The notes below the pieces were generated by a model that saw only the letters and a program-made list of their open reading frames with translations, was not told where the DNA came from and did not search any database. From Megasphaera sp. UBA1696 (lineage in GTDB: Bacteria > Bacillota > Negativicutes > Veillonellales > Megasphaeraceae), in the NCBI GenBank assembly GCA_002319965.1, contig DCJQ01000039.1, forward strand, positions 62,001 to 126,000: a stretch of 64,000 nt of DNA, given 5' to 3'. A program made the position numbers and the translations under genes. Shown here in pieces: positions 50,567 through 58,617 of this stretch; the first letter of the stretch is position 1; each line of letters starts with the position of its first letter.

Positions 50567-50594
50567 AGAGACTGCCGTCCCTGCGGCAGTCTCT
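50567..50594 (-). terminator. metK terminator
   Basis: AGAGACTGCCG (50567-50577) pairs with CGGCAGTCTCT (50584-50594). On the reverse strand it is followed by TTCTGTTTTTGG. It directly follows the metK stop. Confidence 0.85.
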
Positions 50595-50603
50595 GCATCT
50601 CAA

Positions 50604-51794
50604 TTATAAGCCGGCTTCTTTACGGAGCGTATCCGCTTTATCGGTCTGTTCCCAAGGCAGGTTGAGATCGTTGCGGCCGAAGTGGCCATAAGCAGCAGTC
50701 TGTTTGTAAATCGGCCGCTGTAAGTCGAGCATGGCAATGATGCCAGCCGGACGAAGGTCAAAATTCTTTTCAATGAGTCCGACAATTTTTTCATTGTCGA
50801 CTTTGCCCGTACCAAACGTTTCAACGTGGATTGAAACAGGGCGAGCGACGCCGATGGCGTATGCCAACTGGATTTCGCATTTATCGGCAAGGCCGGCAGC
50901 GACGACGTTCTTGGCAACGTAACGGGCTGCATAGGCGGCCGAACGGTCGACCTTTGTAGGATCCTTCCCGGAGAAAGCACCGCCGCCGTGACGAGCCATG
51001 CCGCCATAGGTATCGACGATGATCTTACGACCGGTCAGACCGGAGTCACCCTGAGGACCGCCGATGACGAAACGACCCGTCGGATTGATGAAGAGCTTCG
51101 TCTTATCATCGAATAAGCCTTGCGGGAGTTCCGGTTTGATGACGAATTCGAGGAGGTCCTTTTCAATCTGTTCACGCGTGATTTCCGGGCTGTGCTGCGC
51201 CGAAATGACGATGGTATCGATGCGAACCGGTTTGCCGTCTTCATATTCGACGGTGACCTGGGTCTTGCCGTCCGGACGGAGATAAGAGAGCGTTCCGTCT
51301 TTACGAACACTGGCCAGGCGGCGTGCCAAACGGTGCGCTAAGGAAACCGGCAGGGGCATGTAGTCATCCGTTTCGTTCGTTGCATAGCCGAACATCATCC
51401 CCTGGTCACCGGCACCGATGGTGTCGAACTGGTCCGAATTGCCTGCCTTCTTTTCAAGGGCATCGTCGACGCCCATAGCAATATCCGGCGACTGTTCATC
51501 GAGGGATACCAAGACGCCGCAAGTATCGCAGTCAAAGCCGTATTTCGCACGGGTATAACCGATGGAACGAATCGTTTCACGAACGATGTGCGGAATGTCG
51601 ACGTAGCACGTCGTCGAAATTTCACCGACGACGTGGACCATCCCGGTGGTCACTAAGGTTTCACAAGCAACGCGGGCATTTTTATCTTTTGCAAGAATGG
51701 CATCCAAAATGCTGTCAGAAATTTGGTCAGCCATTTTATCCGGATGCCCTTCGGTTACGGATTCAGATGTAAAGAATTCACGATTTTTCACCAT
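50604..51794 (-). CDS. metK: S-adenosylmethionine synthetase
   Basis: A 396-residue SAM synthetase with FFTSESVTEGHPDKMADQIS at the start, GAGDQGMMFGYATNET (ATP-binding hexapeptide region) and GGGAFSGKDPTKVDRSAAY (P-loop-like). It makes SAM from methionine and ATP. It is monocistronic, with a SAM-I riboswitch and terminator in the leader, so its product represses it. The ATG follows AAGGAGG. Confidence 0.98.
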   Translation of the reverse strand: MVKNREFFTSESVTEGHPDKMADQISDSILDAILAKDKNARVACETLVTTGMVHVVGEISTTCYVDIPHIVRETIRSIGYTRAKYGFDCDTCGVLVSLDEQSPDIAMGVDDALEKKAGNSDQFDTIGAGDQGMMFGYATNETDDYMPLPVSLAHRLARRLASVRKDGTLSYLRPDGKTQVTVEYEDGKPVRIDTIVISAQHSPEITREQIEKDLLEFVIKPELPQGLFDDKTKLFINPTGRFVIGGPQGDSGLTGRKIIVDTYGGMARHGGGAFSGKDPTKVDRSAAYAARYVAKNVVAAGLADKCEIQLAYAIGVARPVSIHVETFGTGKVDNEKIVGLIEKNFDLRPAGIIAMLDLQRPIYKQTAAYGHFGRNDLNLPWEQTDKADTLRKEAGL

Positions 51795-51808
51795 GAGGTT
51801 TCCTCCTT

Positions 51809-51848
51809 AAAAAAAATTCCCCTCATTCATGACTGTCATGAGAGGGGC
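51809..51848 (-). terminator. SAM-riboswitch terminator
   Basis: On the reverse strand CCCCTCTCATGAC pairs with GTCATGAATGAGGGG (one two-base bulge), followed by AATTTTTTTT. It lies between the aptamer and the metK ribosome site. Confidence 0.9.
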
Positions 51849-51955
51849 TTCCAATCCCCATCTGCCAGTATAAGACTGCTGGAATTAGCACCTTTCATTC
51901 ATGAAGGTTGCTGCGACATCATAGGGCCAGTCCCTCCGTCGTCTCTTGATGGTTC
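51849..51955 (-). ncRNA. SAM-I riboswitch (S-box)
   Basis: On the reverse strand the S-box blocks occur in order: ATCAAGAGA, CGGAGGGACTGGCCC, GCAGCAACC, AAGGTGCTAATTCC, then GATGG closing P1 with CCATC (51858-51862 with 51948-51952). SAM binding favours the downstream terminator and shuts metK off. Confidence 0.97.
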
Positions 51956-51975
51956 TTTATTTGATTTACTGGTTC

Positions 51976-52004
51976 ATTATAATTCAAACCCCTCTATTTT
52001 GCAA
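51976..52004 (-). promoter_or_regulatory. metK promoter
   Basis: Reverse-strand TTGCAA (51999-52004), 17 bases, TATAAT (51976-51981), just upstream of the S-box. Confidence 0.75.
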
Positions 52005-52092
52005 GTTCTTTTTTGGTATAGCAAACATGAGTTCTGTCTTTTTAAAAATTGTCATCATATCCATCCGACACCGTCCTTCCTGCAGAATGTTT

Positions 52093-52121
52093 TTTACATC
52101 CGTTACAGAAAACGTTATAAT
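52093..52121 (+). promoter_or_regulatory. Promoter of the coiled-coil protein gene
   Basis: TTTACA (52093-52098), 17 bases, TATAAT (52116-52121), followed by a leader of about 20 bases to the start codon. Confidence 0.7.
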
Positions 52122-52146
52122 GAATAGATAGGAAGAAAGGATGATT

Positions 52147-53742
52147 ATGATGACCAAATTGCGGCCAAGAGATATATTTTTCAACGACCCCTATTTTGAC
52201 TTTGCCAGCCATTGTAAAACGGCAGATTTGCGTTTGGCCAAGCGCGTAGAAATCTGGGATAAATGGTACCGTACCCAAGGACTGGTAACGACCTTACTGC
52301 AGCGCGAAAGCCTGGCCTTCATCCGCTACAACGGCACGGAGCGGGAAGAAGCCATGATTCTTCGGATATACGAACGGACACCGGACCGTCTCCTCATCAA
52401 TGCCTATTACGCATCGAAACGAAATGCCACCGAAATCTATGCCGGTACGATTCGTCTGGAACGCTACGCCACAGCCCAGACGACGGGCAACGATTCCTAT
52501 ATGGGCATGATCGACCTCTTGATGCTAAAAACGGACGATGAACTCGTCGGGTTGAGCGATGTCTTTGAAGATATCCAACAGGCAAAACACATGGCTGCCC
52601 AGTCCTTAGGCATCTATCTGATGGCCATCTACGACGGCCCCTGGATCGATGACAGCCGGGCTGACGCCGAGAAGACACCGGCTATGATTGCCGGTGAAGA
52701 ACGAGAAGAACTCCTTCAGTTGCGTCAGGAAAAAGCTCAAATGGAAGCCGACCGGGAAGAACTCCTGCGTCTGCGTCTCGAATCGCAAAACCGCAAAACC
52801 GTTCTTTCTGAATTGGAACGGCTGCGTCAGGAACTGGAGGACGAGCGAAACGGCCGTCAAGAGGACCTTCAACACTACGAAGCGACCCTCCGCCAACAGG
52901 AAGAATACACGGAACGAATCAAGGAAAAGGCCGCCATTCAGGTATCGGAGCTGTTGACCCTGCGTCAGACCCTTCGTAAATATGAGGCAGATCCCGAATT
53001 GGCGAAAAAAGCAGCCGCCGCACCGAATGCCGCTGCTGCCGTAAAACCTTCAGCGCCGATAACCGCCTCGACTCCGGTAAAATCAGACGCCCCGGCAACA
53101 CCGGCAGCGCCTTCGAAAGCAGCAGAACCGACAGCCTCGACGGCACCGACCAAGGCAACGGAAACGGAAAAAACGGCACCCTCGGAAAAACCAACGACGC
53201 CGACACCACCATCAGCTTCAGAAACATCGCCGACTCCCGCGGCATCCGGCGAAGGGCCGACCTCGGCCGAGCCGATAAAGACGGCAGAACGGACAACCTC
53301 AGAAAAGCCGGGGAAGGCTGCCGAACCGGCAACCGCCCCACAGAGTCCGGAAACCACCGCCACTAAATCGGAAAAATCCAAGGCTTCTTCCAAAGACCGC
53401 GGCCTCGAACTGCCGTCCTTCATGACCCAGCGGGACTATACGCACAGTTTGGACCGCTTCCTGGCCGGACGCCAAATCGCCTTGGCCGGCGGTACGCCGG
53501 AATGGCAGGGCCGGATAAAGCGCCGCTTCCCGACGGCTGCCATCCTCAGCGGCTATACCGGCGACGACCGAATCCTGCGGGCTTCCACCCTCTTAGTCAT
53601 CAACTTGAGTGAAGGCCAGACCGATCTGGTCAAATGGGCCATGGCCGCTGCCAGAGACATGGGTTGCCCCTGCCTTCCCATTAAGACGACGAATTTAAAC
53701 GGCTTTGCCAAGGCCGTCGTAGAATACGCCAAAAAAGTATAA
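52147..53742 (+). CDS. Large coiled-coil protein of unknown function with a C-terminal DUF2325-like domain
   Basis: About 531 residues in four parts: a globular N-terminal domain (1-160), a charged coiled coil (185-285, Glu/Arg/Leu-rich), a long Ala/Pro/Thr/Ser/Lys/Glu low-complexity linker (290-420), and a compact C-terminal domain (430-531) with IALAGGTPEWQGRIKRRFPT and later TLLVINLSEGQTDLVKWAM, resembling the DUF2325 Rossmann-like fold. No signal peptide or membrane helix is seen, so it should be cytoplasmic. Three ATGs lie near the start; those at 52147 and 52150 have AAAGG at a suitable distance. It is monocistronic, divergent from metK, with its own promoter and terminator. I do not recognise the N-terminal domain. 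Confidence 0.7.
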   Translation: MMTKLRPRDIFFNDPYFDFASHCKTADLRLAKRVEIWDKWYRTQGLVTTLLQRESLAFIRYNGTEREEAMILRIYERTPDRLLINAYYASKRNATEIYAGTIRLERYATAQTTGNDSYMGMIDLLMLKTDDELVGLSDVFEDIQQAKHMAAQSLGIYLMAIYDGPWIDDSRADAEKTPAMIAGEEREELLQLRQEKAQMEADREELLRLRLESQNRKTVLSELERLRQELEDERNGRQEDLQHYEATLRQQEEYTERIKEKAAIQVSELLTLRQTLRKYEADPELAKKAAAAPNAAAAVKPSAPITASTPVKSDAPATPAAPSKAAEPTASTAPTKATETEKTAPSEKPTTPTPPSASETSPTPAASGEGPTSAEPIKTAERTTSEKPGKAAEPATAPQSPETTATKSEKSKASSKDRGLELPSFMTQRDYTHSLDRFLAGRQIALAGGTPEWQGRIKRRFPTAAILSGYTGDDRILRASTLLVINLSEGQTDLVKWAMAAARDMGCPCLPIKTTNLNGFAKAVVEYAKKV

Positions 53743-53744
53743 AG

Positions 53745-53793
53745 AAAACGGCAAGAAATGACAGATAGCTTCTGCATTCCTTGCCGTTTTTTA
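53745..53793 (+). terminator. Terminator after the coiled-coil protein gene
   Basis: AAAACGGCAAG (53745-53755) pairs with CTTGCCGTTTT (53780-53790), then TTT. It may also serve the convergent nitroreductase gene. Confidence 0.85.
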
Positions 53794-53810
53794 TGGCTTT
53801 AAAAAGGATT

Positions 53811-54479
53811 TTATTTTACCCAGGTAACGACGTCTTCCATAGCCTGCCGCGTCTTAGCATGGGGTTCTTCGTTGCGATAACCGAATCCGGCCATAACCGA
53901 GACCCCGAAGTGTTCCGTGTCGAGCAGGCCTTCGTCAGCCAGCATAGCATCGACCTTTGCGCGGTTAAAGCCTTCAATGGGGCAGGAATCGACGCCGAGC
54001 ATGGCTGCCGTCGACAGCATGTTGGCCAGGGCCAGGTAGGTCTGTTTGCTGGCCCAGTCAAAGATGGCCCGGTCGCTTTCCAGTAAGTTGAAATCGTCTT
54101 TCTGGAAGGCCTCAAAAGCCGCTTTTCTCCCCTGCTCCGCATCTTCCGGCAAGTGCTGTACGTCACGCATGATATGGGTAATATAAGGAGAGCTGTACAA
54201 GGTATCGACTTTCTTGCGAGCCAGCAGGATTACGAAGTGACTGGCCCCTTTCAAGCTGTTCTGGGCTCCCCAGGCGATGGGAAATAATTTATCTTTGATG
54301 TCCTGGCGTTCAATGACTAAAAACTTCCACGGTTCAAAACCAAAGGAACTCGGCGATAAGCGGCCCGCTTCCAAAATGGTGTTGAAGTCGGCGTCGGATA
54401 CCTTTTTCGCGGCATCGAAGCTCTTGGTTGCGTGTCTGAAGTTAAAGGCTTTTAAAATATCGGCTGCTGCAATGGTCAT
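53811..54479 (-). CDS. Nitroreductase-family NAD(P)H-dependent oxidoreductase
   Basis: A 222-residue flavoenzyme of the NfsB/YdgI type. The FMN-binding start is NFRHATKSFDAAKK, then LEAGRLSPSSFGFEPWKFLV, and a C-terminal AGFGYRNEEPHAKTRQ region typical of the family. It reduces nitro compounds, quinones or flavins with NAD(P)H; the physiological substrate is open. It is monocistronic and convergent with the coiled-coil protein gene, sharing its terminator. The ATG follows GAAAGGATG. Confidence 0.88.
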   Translation of the reverse strand: MTIAAADILKAFNFRHATKSFDAAKKVSDADFNTILEAGRLSPSSFGFEPWKFLVIERQDIKDKLFPIAWGAQNSLKGASHFVILLARKKVDTLYSSPYITHIMRDVQHLPEDAEQGRKAAFEAFQKDDFNLLESDRAIFDWASKQTYLALANMLSTAAMLGVDSCPIEGFNRAKVDAMLADEGLLDTEHFGVSVMAGFGYRNEEPHAKTRQAMEDVVTWVK

Positions 54480-54662
54480 ATGTACTCATCCTTTCCACAT
54501 AATACTATATTTACATCAATTTTGAGTATTTATCTCATATATTTTTCATGGTCTAAGTATAGCATAAGATGGTCAAAAGGTGAAGAACGTATTTTTTTCA
54601 TATTGACTCAGGATAAACTGATCTGGGTATGTTCTTTATACCGCCAAAGATACCGCCAAAAG

Positions 54663-54697
54663 AAAGACCATCCCAACAACCGGTCGGGATGGTCTTT
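54663..54697 (-). terminator. Terminator of the yicC-to-coaBC operon
   Basis: AAAGACCATCCC (54663-54674) pairs perfectly with GGGATGGTCTTT (54686-54697). The reverse strand continues CTTTTGG. It directly follows the coaBC stop. Confidence 0.85.
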
Positions 54698-54699
54698 CA

Positions 54700-55926
54700 C
54701 TATGCCTTTTGTTTGGAAGTTTTAGCTTTGATAATCGCAGCTGCCCGAGCTACGATAATGGAAGCCAGTTCATCTTTTGCCATCTTTTCCAAGGTCTCTG
54801 AAGAGCCGTCGGGGAACAGCAAGGTGGCAATATTGGTCGTACCCTGGAAGCCGGCGCCTTCAGCGCTGACATCGTTGGCCACGAGCATATCGAGATTCTT
54901 TTTCTGAAGTTTCTTGGTACCGTATTCGATGACATTCGTCGTCTCGGCGGCAAAACCGACCAGGACCTGATGGGTTTTACGCTGGCCAAGACCGTATAGG
55001 ATGTCCGGATTCTTGGCCATTTCAAGGTTCAGGACATCGTCGTTTTTCTTAATCTTATTTTCCGCCGGATGGGCCGAACGATAATCGGCAACGGCAGCCG
55101 CTTTAATAACTAAATCGCAGTCGTCATAATACGATTCGACAGCCGCCTTCATATCCCTGGTACTGCCGACGTCGATGCGCCGTGCCAGGCCGACAGGCGT
55201 CTTCAAGTTGTCCGTCGTACCGGCAACCAGGGTAACTTCGGCCCCGGCAGCAACAGCCGCTTTAGCAATAGCAAAGCCCATGCGGCCGCTGGAATGATTG
55301 CCGATGAAGCGGACCGGATCGATGGGTTCCCGCGTGCCGCCGGCCGTAACGATGACTTTCTTCCCCTTGAGCAGGTCATTCTTACAGGCCAGCAGTTCGA
55401 TATAATCGACGATATCGTCCGGCTCAGGCAGGCGGCCGATGCCGGTGATGCCGCAGGCCAGGTATCCGCTGTCCGGTTCGATGAGATGGTAGCCGAATTT
55501 CTTCAATTTAGCCATATTGTCCTGGGTAATGGGATTCAGATACATATTGCTGTTCATAGCCGGAGCCATCAGAACCGGTGCCGTCGTCGCCATGACCGTC
55601 GTCGTCAGCATATCGTCAGCAATGCCATTGGCGATCTTACCGATGATATTGGCCGTCGCCGGTGCAATGACCAGGACGTCGGCCCAGCGGGCCAAAGCGA
55701 TGTGTTCGACGTTGAATTCAGGAACATCTTCAAACATGGAAACGGCGACGGGATTTCCTGAGATTTCCCGCAGCGTCAGCGGCGTAATCAACTCCGTTGC
55801 ATGGGCCGTCATGATACATTTGACTTCAGCCCCTGACTTCCGAAGCTGACTGGCAATGGATGCCGCCTTAAAGGCCGCAATGCCGCCCGTAATGCCAAGG
55901 ACAATCTTTTTCCCTTCCAAACTCAT
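54700..55926 (-). CDS. coaBC: Bifunctional phosphopantothenoylcysteine decarboxylase/synthase
   Basis: A 408-residue fusion. CoaC part: GITGGIAAFKAASIASQLRK, the active-site histidine in FNVEHIALARWAD, LMAPAMNSNMY, and SGYLACGITGIGRLPEP with the catalytic cysteine. CoaB part: VIVTAGGTREPIDPVRFI and GNHSSGRMGFAIA. Together they make phosphopantetheine for CoA. The ATG at 55924-55926 follows GGAGG at eight bases; a 36-codon extension upstream overlaps rpoZ and is rejected. It is the last gene of yicC-remA-gmk-rpoZ-coaBC. Confidence 0.96.
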   Translation of the reverse strand: MSLEGKKIVLGITGGIAAFKAASIASQLRKSGAEVKCIMTAHATELITPLTLREISGNPVAVSMFEDVPEFNVEHIALARWADVLVIAPATANIIGKIANGIADDMLTTTVMATTAPVLMAPAMNSNMYLNPITQDNMAKLKKFGYHLIEPDSGYLACGITGIGRLPEPDDIVDYIELLACKNDLLKGKKVIVTAGGTREPIDPVRFIGNHSSGRMGFAIAKAAVAAGAEVTLVAGTTDNLKTPVGLARRIDVGSTRDMKAAVESYYDDCDLVIKAAAVADYRSAHPAENKIKKNDDVLNLEMAKNPDILYGLGQRKTHQVLVGFAAETTNVIEYGTKKLQKKNLDMLVANDVSAEGAGFQGTTNIATLLFPDGSSETLEKMAKDELASIIVARAAAIIKAKTSKQKA

Positions 55927-55942
55927 GGCAAGTACCTCCGTG

Positions 55943-56152
55943 TCATTTAATGCCGTCGCGAGGGGCTTCATAGGTAATTTTATTCTGGTCGATTTCTTCC
56001 ATGGCGATGGAAACGACTTTGTTCGTATCGACATTGACTAAGGCTTCATCGTGATCAGTCAGTTCACGAGCCCGTTTAGCAGCCAAGGTAACCAGTGTAT
56101 ATTTGCTGTCTACTTTCTGCATCAAAGATTCAAGGGTCGGTTTAATTAACAT
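55943..56152 (-). CDS. rpoZ: RNA polymerase omega subunit
   Basis: A 69-residue omega with SKYTLVTLAAKRARELT and a C-terminal IAMEEIDQNKITYE, matching the small Firmicutes form. Omega helps assemble the beta prime subunit. It lies 16 bases after gmk and before coaBC, the usual order, and AGGAGAG precedes the ATG. Confidence 0.95.
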   Translation of the reverse strand: MLIKPTLESLMQKVDSKYTLVTLAAKRARELTDHDEALVNVDTNKVVSIAMEEIDQNKITYEAPRDGIK

Positions 56153-56168
56153 AGTTCATCTCTCCTAA

Positions 56169-56783
56169 TCATTTATACAATTCTTTCGTATGCGCAATGT
56201 TCTTGACATTGCGCATAACTTTACACTGTTCGGCTTTTATGATCGATGCCGCTTCATCGATGGCAGTTTCCAAATCGTCATTGACGATGACATAGTCATA
56301 GCGGTCGATCCAGTCGAGCTCTTCGCGAGCCTTGGACAAGCGGCCGTCAATGACCTCTTCGCTATCGGTCTGGCGGCTTCGCAGGCGATGTTCTAAGACA
56401 GAACGGCTGGGCGGCACGATGTAAATAAAGACGCCCTTGGGGTAGCGTTCCTTGACCTGCATCGCCCCTTGGATATCGATTTCCAGCATGACGTGCTGCC
56501 CTTCGTCCAACATTTGATAGACGTATTTTTTCGGCGTGCCGTAATAATGGTCGTAGACCTTAGCGTGCTCCAGAAAGGCATCTTCTGAGAGCAGCTGTTC
56601 AAAACGGGCATTGTCTGCGAAATAATAATTGACACCGTCGACTTCTCCCGGTCGGGGCTGACGGGTCGTCATGGAAATGGAATATTGGATGTTGGGAAAC
56701 TGTTTGCGCAAGGCCGCACAAATCGTCCCTTTCCCGGCTCCGGACGGGCCGGATACAACGATGAGCAGTCCGGAATCATTCAT
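56169..56783 (-). CDS. gmk: Guanylate kinase
   Basis: A 204-residue kinase: P-loop IVVSGPSGAGKGTICAALRK, the GMP-binding stretch SISMTTRQPRPGEVDGVNYY, and lid residues near LRSRQTDSEEVI. It phosphorylates GMP to GDP. The start at 56781-56783 is preceded by GGGAG; the open frame upstream overlaps remA and lacks a start site. It follows remA by four bases. Confidence 0.97.
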   Translation of the reverse strand: MNDSGLLIVVSGPSGAGKGTICAALRKQFPNIQYSISMTTRQPRPGEVDGVNYYFADNARFEQLLSEDAFLEHAKVYDHYYGTPKKYVYQMLDEGQHVMLEIDIQGAMQVKERYPKGVFIYIVPPSRSVLEHRLRSRQTDSEEVIDGRLSKAREELDWIDRYDYVIVNDDLETAIDEAASIIKAEQCKVMRNVKNIAHTKELYK

Positions 56784-56787
56784 AGTA

Positions 56788-57075
56788 TTACTCCCTTTCT
56801 TCTTCCGCTGTATCGATGGCGTCGGCCTCACTGCCTGCCGATACGATACGGTGGGAAATGGTTTCCGGCTGAAGGGCCGACAAGATGATCCAGCCATTAT
56901 CCATGACGATGACCGACCGCGTCTTGCGGCCAAAGGTCGCATCGATGAGGTTGTTGCCGTCTCGGGCATCTTGGATAAGGCGCTTTATTGGAGCCGACTC
57001 CGGGCTGATCATGGCTACGACCTTATCCCCCATGACGACATTGCCGAAGCCGATATTTAATAAATTAAAGTTCAT
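56788..57075 (-). CDS. remA: RemA-family regulatory protein (DUF370)
   Basis: A 95-residue protein with LLNIGFGNVVMGDKVVAMI and DATFGRKTRSVIVMDNGWII, the family signature. In Bacillus, RemA oligomerises on DNA and activates biofilm-matrix and osmoprotection genes. The ATG at 57073-57075 overlaps the yicC stop (another ATG lies one codon upstream). The gene is in the conserved yicC-remA-gmk-rpoZ arrangement. The C-terminal tail is acidic (residues 85-95) and longer than the core family. Confidence 0.9.
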   Translation of the reverse strand: MNFNLLNIGFGNVVMGDKVVAMISPESAPIKRLIQDARDGNNLIDATFGRKTRSVIVMDNGWIILSALQPETISHRIVSAGSEADAIDTAEEERE

Positions 57076-57962
57076 CATTCGATATTCTGCACCTGCTCGC
57101 GGATTTTTTCGATTTCATTTTTAAGCTGCAGCACCGACTCCGTGACGGCTAAATCGCCGGCCTTCGAGCCGATGGTATTGGCTTCTCGGTTCATTTCCTG
57201 AATAAGGAAATCGAGTTTTCGACCGACTTCGCCGTCGCTTTGAAGCATGGTGTGAAGCTGATTCAAATGGCTTTCAAAACGGACGACTTCTTCTGTCACG
57301 TCGACCTTATCGGAATACATGGCCACTTCCTGCAAGAGTCGGTCTTCGTCGGGCACCGAAGCCTGCGCCTTATCGATGAGCTGACGAATTTTCTTTTCCA
57401 GCCGCTCCTGATAAGCCGCCGTCATGGCATCCTTACGACCGGCGATTTCTTCGACAAGGCCCTTCATAACAGCCGCCCGAGACAGCAGATCCCGACCGAT
57501 GTTGGCCCCTTCGCGAAGACGCATGGCAACCATGCTGTCTAAAGCGCCCTGCAAAGCCGTTTCAAAAGGCGGCCAGCTGGCATCGGTATCGATAGCCGGC
57601 GGCGTCTGGACGAACCAGTCTTTGGTCAGGGCCATGACCTCACCCAATCCGACGGGACTGCCGTCAAAAAAACGATTCTTAGCCCCTTCAAGAGCCGTCT
57701 TAACGGCCCCCAGTGCGGCATCGTCGATATGGATTTCCGGCGCCGCCGGCGAGAGGTCTTGAACGGTCACAAAGACATCGACCTTGCCCCGCTTCAAGAC
57801 GGACTTAATGCCGCTGCGCAGGCGGTCTTCCAAAGCCAGGTAGGCATGGGGCATCCGTATATTCAATTCCAAAAAACGTTGGTTCACTGCCCGCATTTCA
57901 ATGGTAACAGCCAGTTTGCCGTCATTGCCGGTTCCCCTGCCAAAACCAGTCATACTTCGCAT
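57075..57962 (-). CDS. yicC: YicC-family protein, YloC-type endoribonuclease
   Basis: A 295-residue protein with MRSMTGFGRGTGNDGKLAVT at the start and the C-terminal DUF1732-like stretch KLDFLIQEMNREANTIGSKA. Family members form clamp-like oligomers with RNase activity. It is the first gene of the five-gene operon, with a promoter at 57997-58026, and its stop overlaps the remA start. Confidence 0.93.
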   Translation of the reverse strand: MRSMTGFGRGTGNDGKLAVTIEMRAVNQRFLELNIRMPHAYLALEDRLRSGIKSVLKRGKVDVFVTVQDLSPAAPEIHIDDAALGAVKTALEGAKNRFFDGSPVGLGEVMALTKDWFVQTPPAIDTDASWPPFETALQGALDSMVAMRLREGANIGRDLLSRAAVMKGLVEEIAGRKDAMTAAYQERLEKKIRQLIDKAQASVPDEDRLLQEVAMYSDKVDVTEEVVRFESHLNQLHTMLQSDGEVGRKLDFLIQEMNREANTIGSKAGDLAVTESVLQLKNEIEKIREQVQNIE

Positions 57963-57996
57963 GTTAGAACCCCCTTAATAACCTATTCAATACCTC

Positions 57997-58026
57997 ATTA
58001 TAGCCTATCCGGCGTCCATATTGCAA
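57997..58026 (-). promoter_or_regulatory. Promoter of the yicC operon
   Basis: Reverse-strand TTGCAA (58021-58026), 18 bases, TATAAT (57997-58002), 35 bases upstream of yicC. Confidence 0.65.
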
Positions 58027-58254
58027 ATTTTTTATATCGATTCCACGGTATGCCCGTCTTTCATCGACCTTACAGGAAGCCCCTGCACCGCCGATTTTCC
58101 GGCATCTCCCCGCTTGCCTTTCTCCGTCCATTTGCTACAATGAAGTAAAGAAAAGAGTGAATTCGATATATCCTAGATTTTCGTTAAGAACCAATCTATC
58201 TGCCGGAGCTGATTTTCCCATTGCGTCGCTACGCTGCGTCAGGAGGTCTTCTTT

Positions 58255-58494
58255 GTGAGCAAACATTACCCGGATCTTTCCCCCTTGCTGGACTGCATAG
58301 CCACTTTCTTCGGAATGATATACGCCATTTGCCTGTTGATTTTGGCCCTGCTCCTAGCCGTCCCCATCGTAGGCGTCATCGTCTATCTTTGTTCCTCCTT
58401 CCTGTTCCCGGCAGCTTGGGTCTTTCCCATCACAGCGGCCGGCACGATACTCTTTCTATTCATAACAGTTCTGTCGGCATGGTATGAATGGTGA
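58255..58494 (+). CDS. Small hydrophobic membrane protein
   Basis: A 79-residue protein with two or three hydrophobic helices (residues 17-40 and 42-75), starting at a GTG (58255-58257) eight bases after AGGAGG, and followed by a good terminator. Possible promoter TTGCCT-16-TACAAT lies near 58113-58140. I do not recognise a family. The ribosome site, start and terminator argue that it is real. Confidence 0.55.
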   Translation: MSKHYPDLSPLLDCIATFFGMIYAICLLILALLLAVPIVGVIVYLCSSFLFPAAWVFPITAAGTILFLFITVLSAWYEW

Positions 58495-58508
58495 TTTTCC
58501 CTCATCCG

Positions 58509-58536
58509 CCCCTTCTTTTCTGAAGGGGATTTTTTA
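58509..58536 (+). terminator. Terminator after the small membrane protein
   Basis: CCCCTT (58509-58514) pairs with AAGGGG (58523-58528), followed by ATTTTTT. Confidence 0.75.
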
Positions 58537-58617
58537 TATCCCTTCACAGGACCTTTACAAACATGGTATGATAAAAAGGATTGAATTTTTTAGTGTACCA
58601 GATAAGGAGGTACTTCT

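Noticed and set aside
52965..53423. Reverse-strand Gly/Ala/Val-rich open frame opposite the coiled-coil gene
   Set aside because: It mirrors the low-complexity linker and has no start signal.
55927..56034. N-terminal extension of coaBC
   Set aside because: It overlaps rpoZ and the conserved start MSLEGKKIVLG has its own GGAGG.
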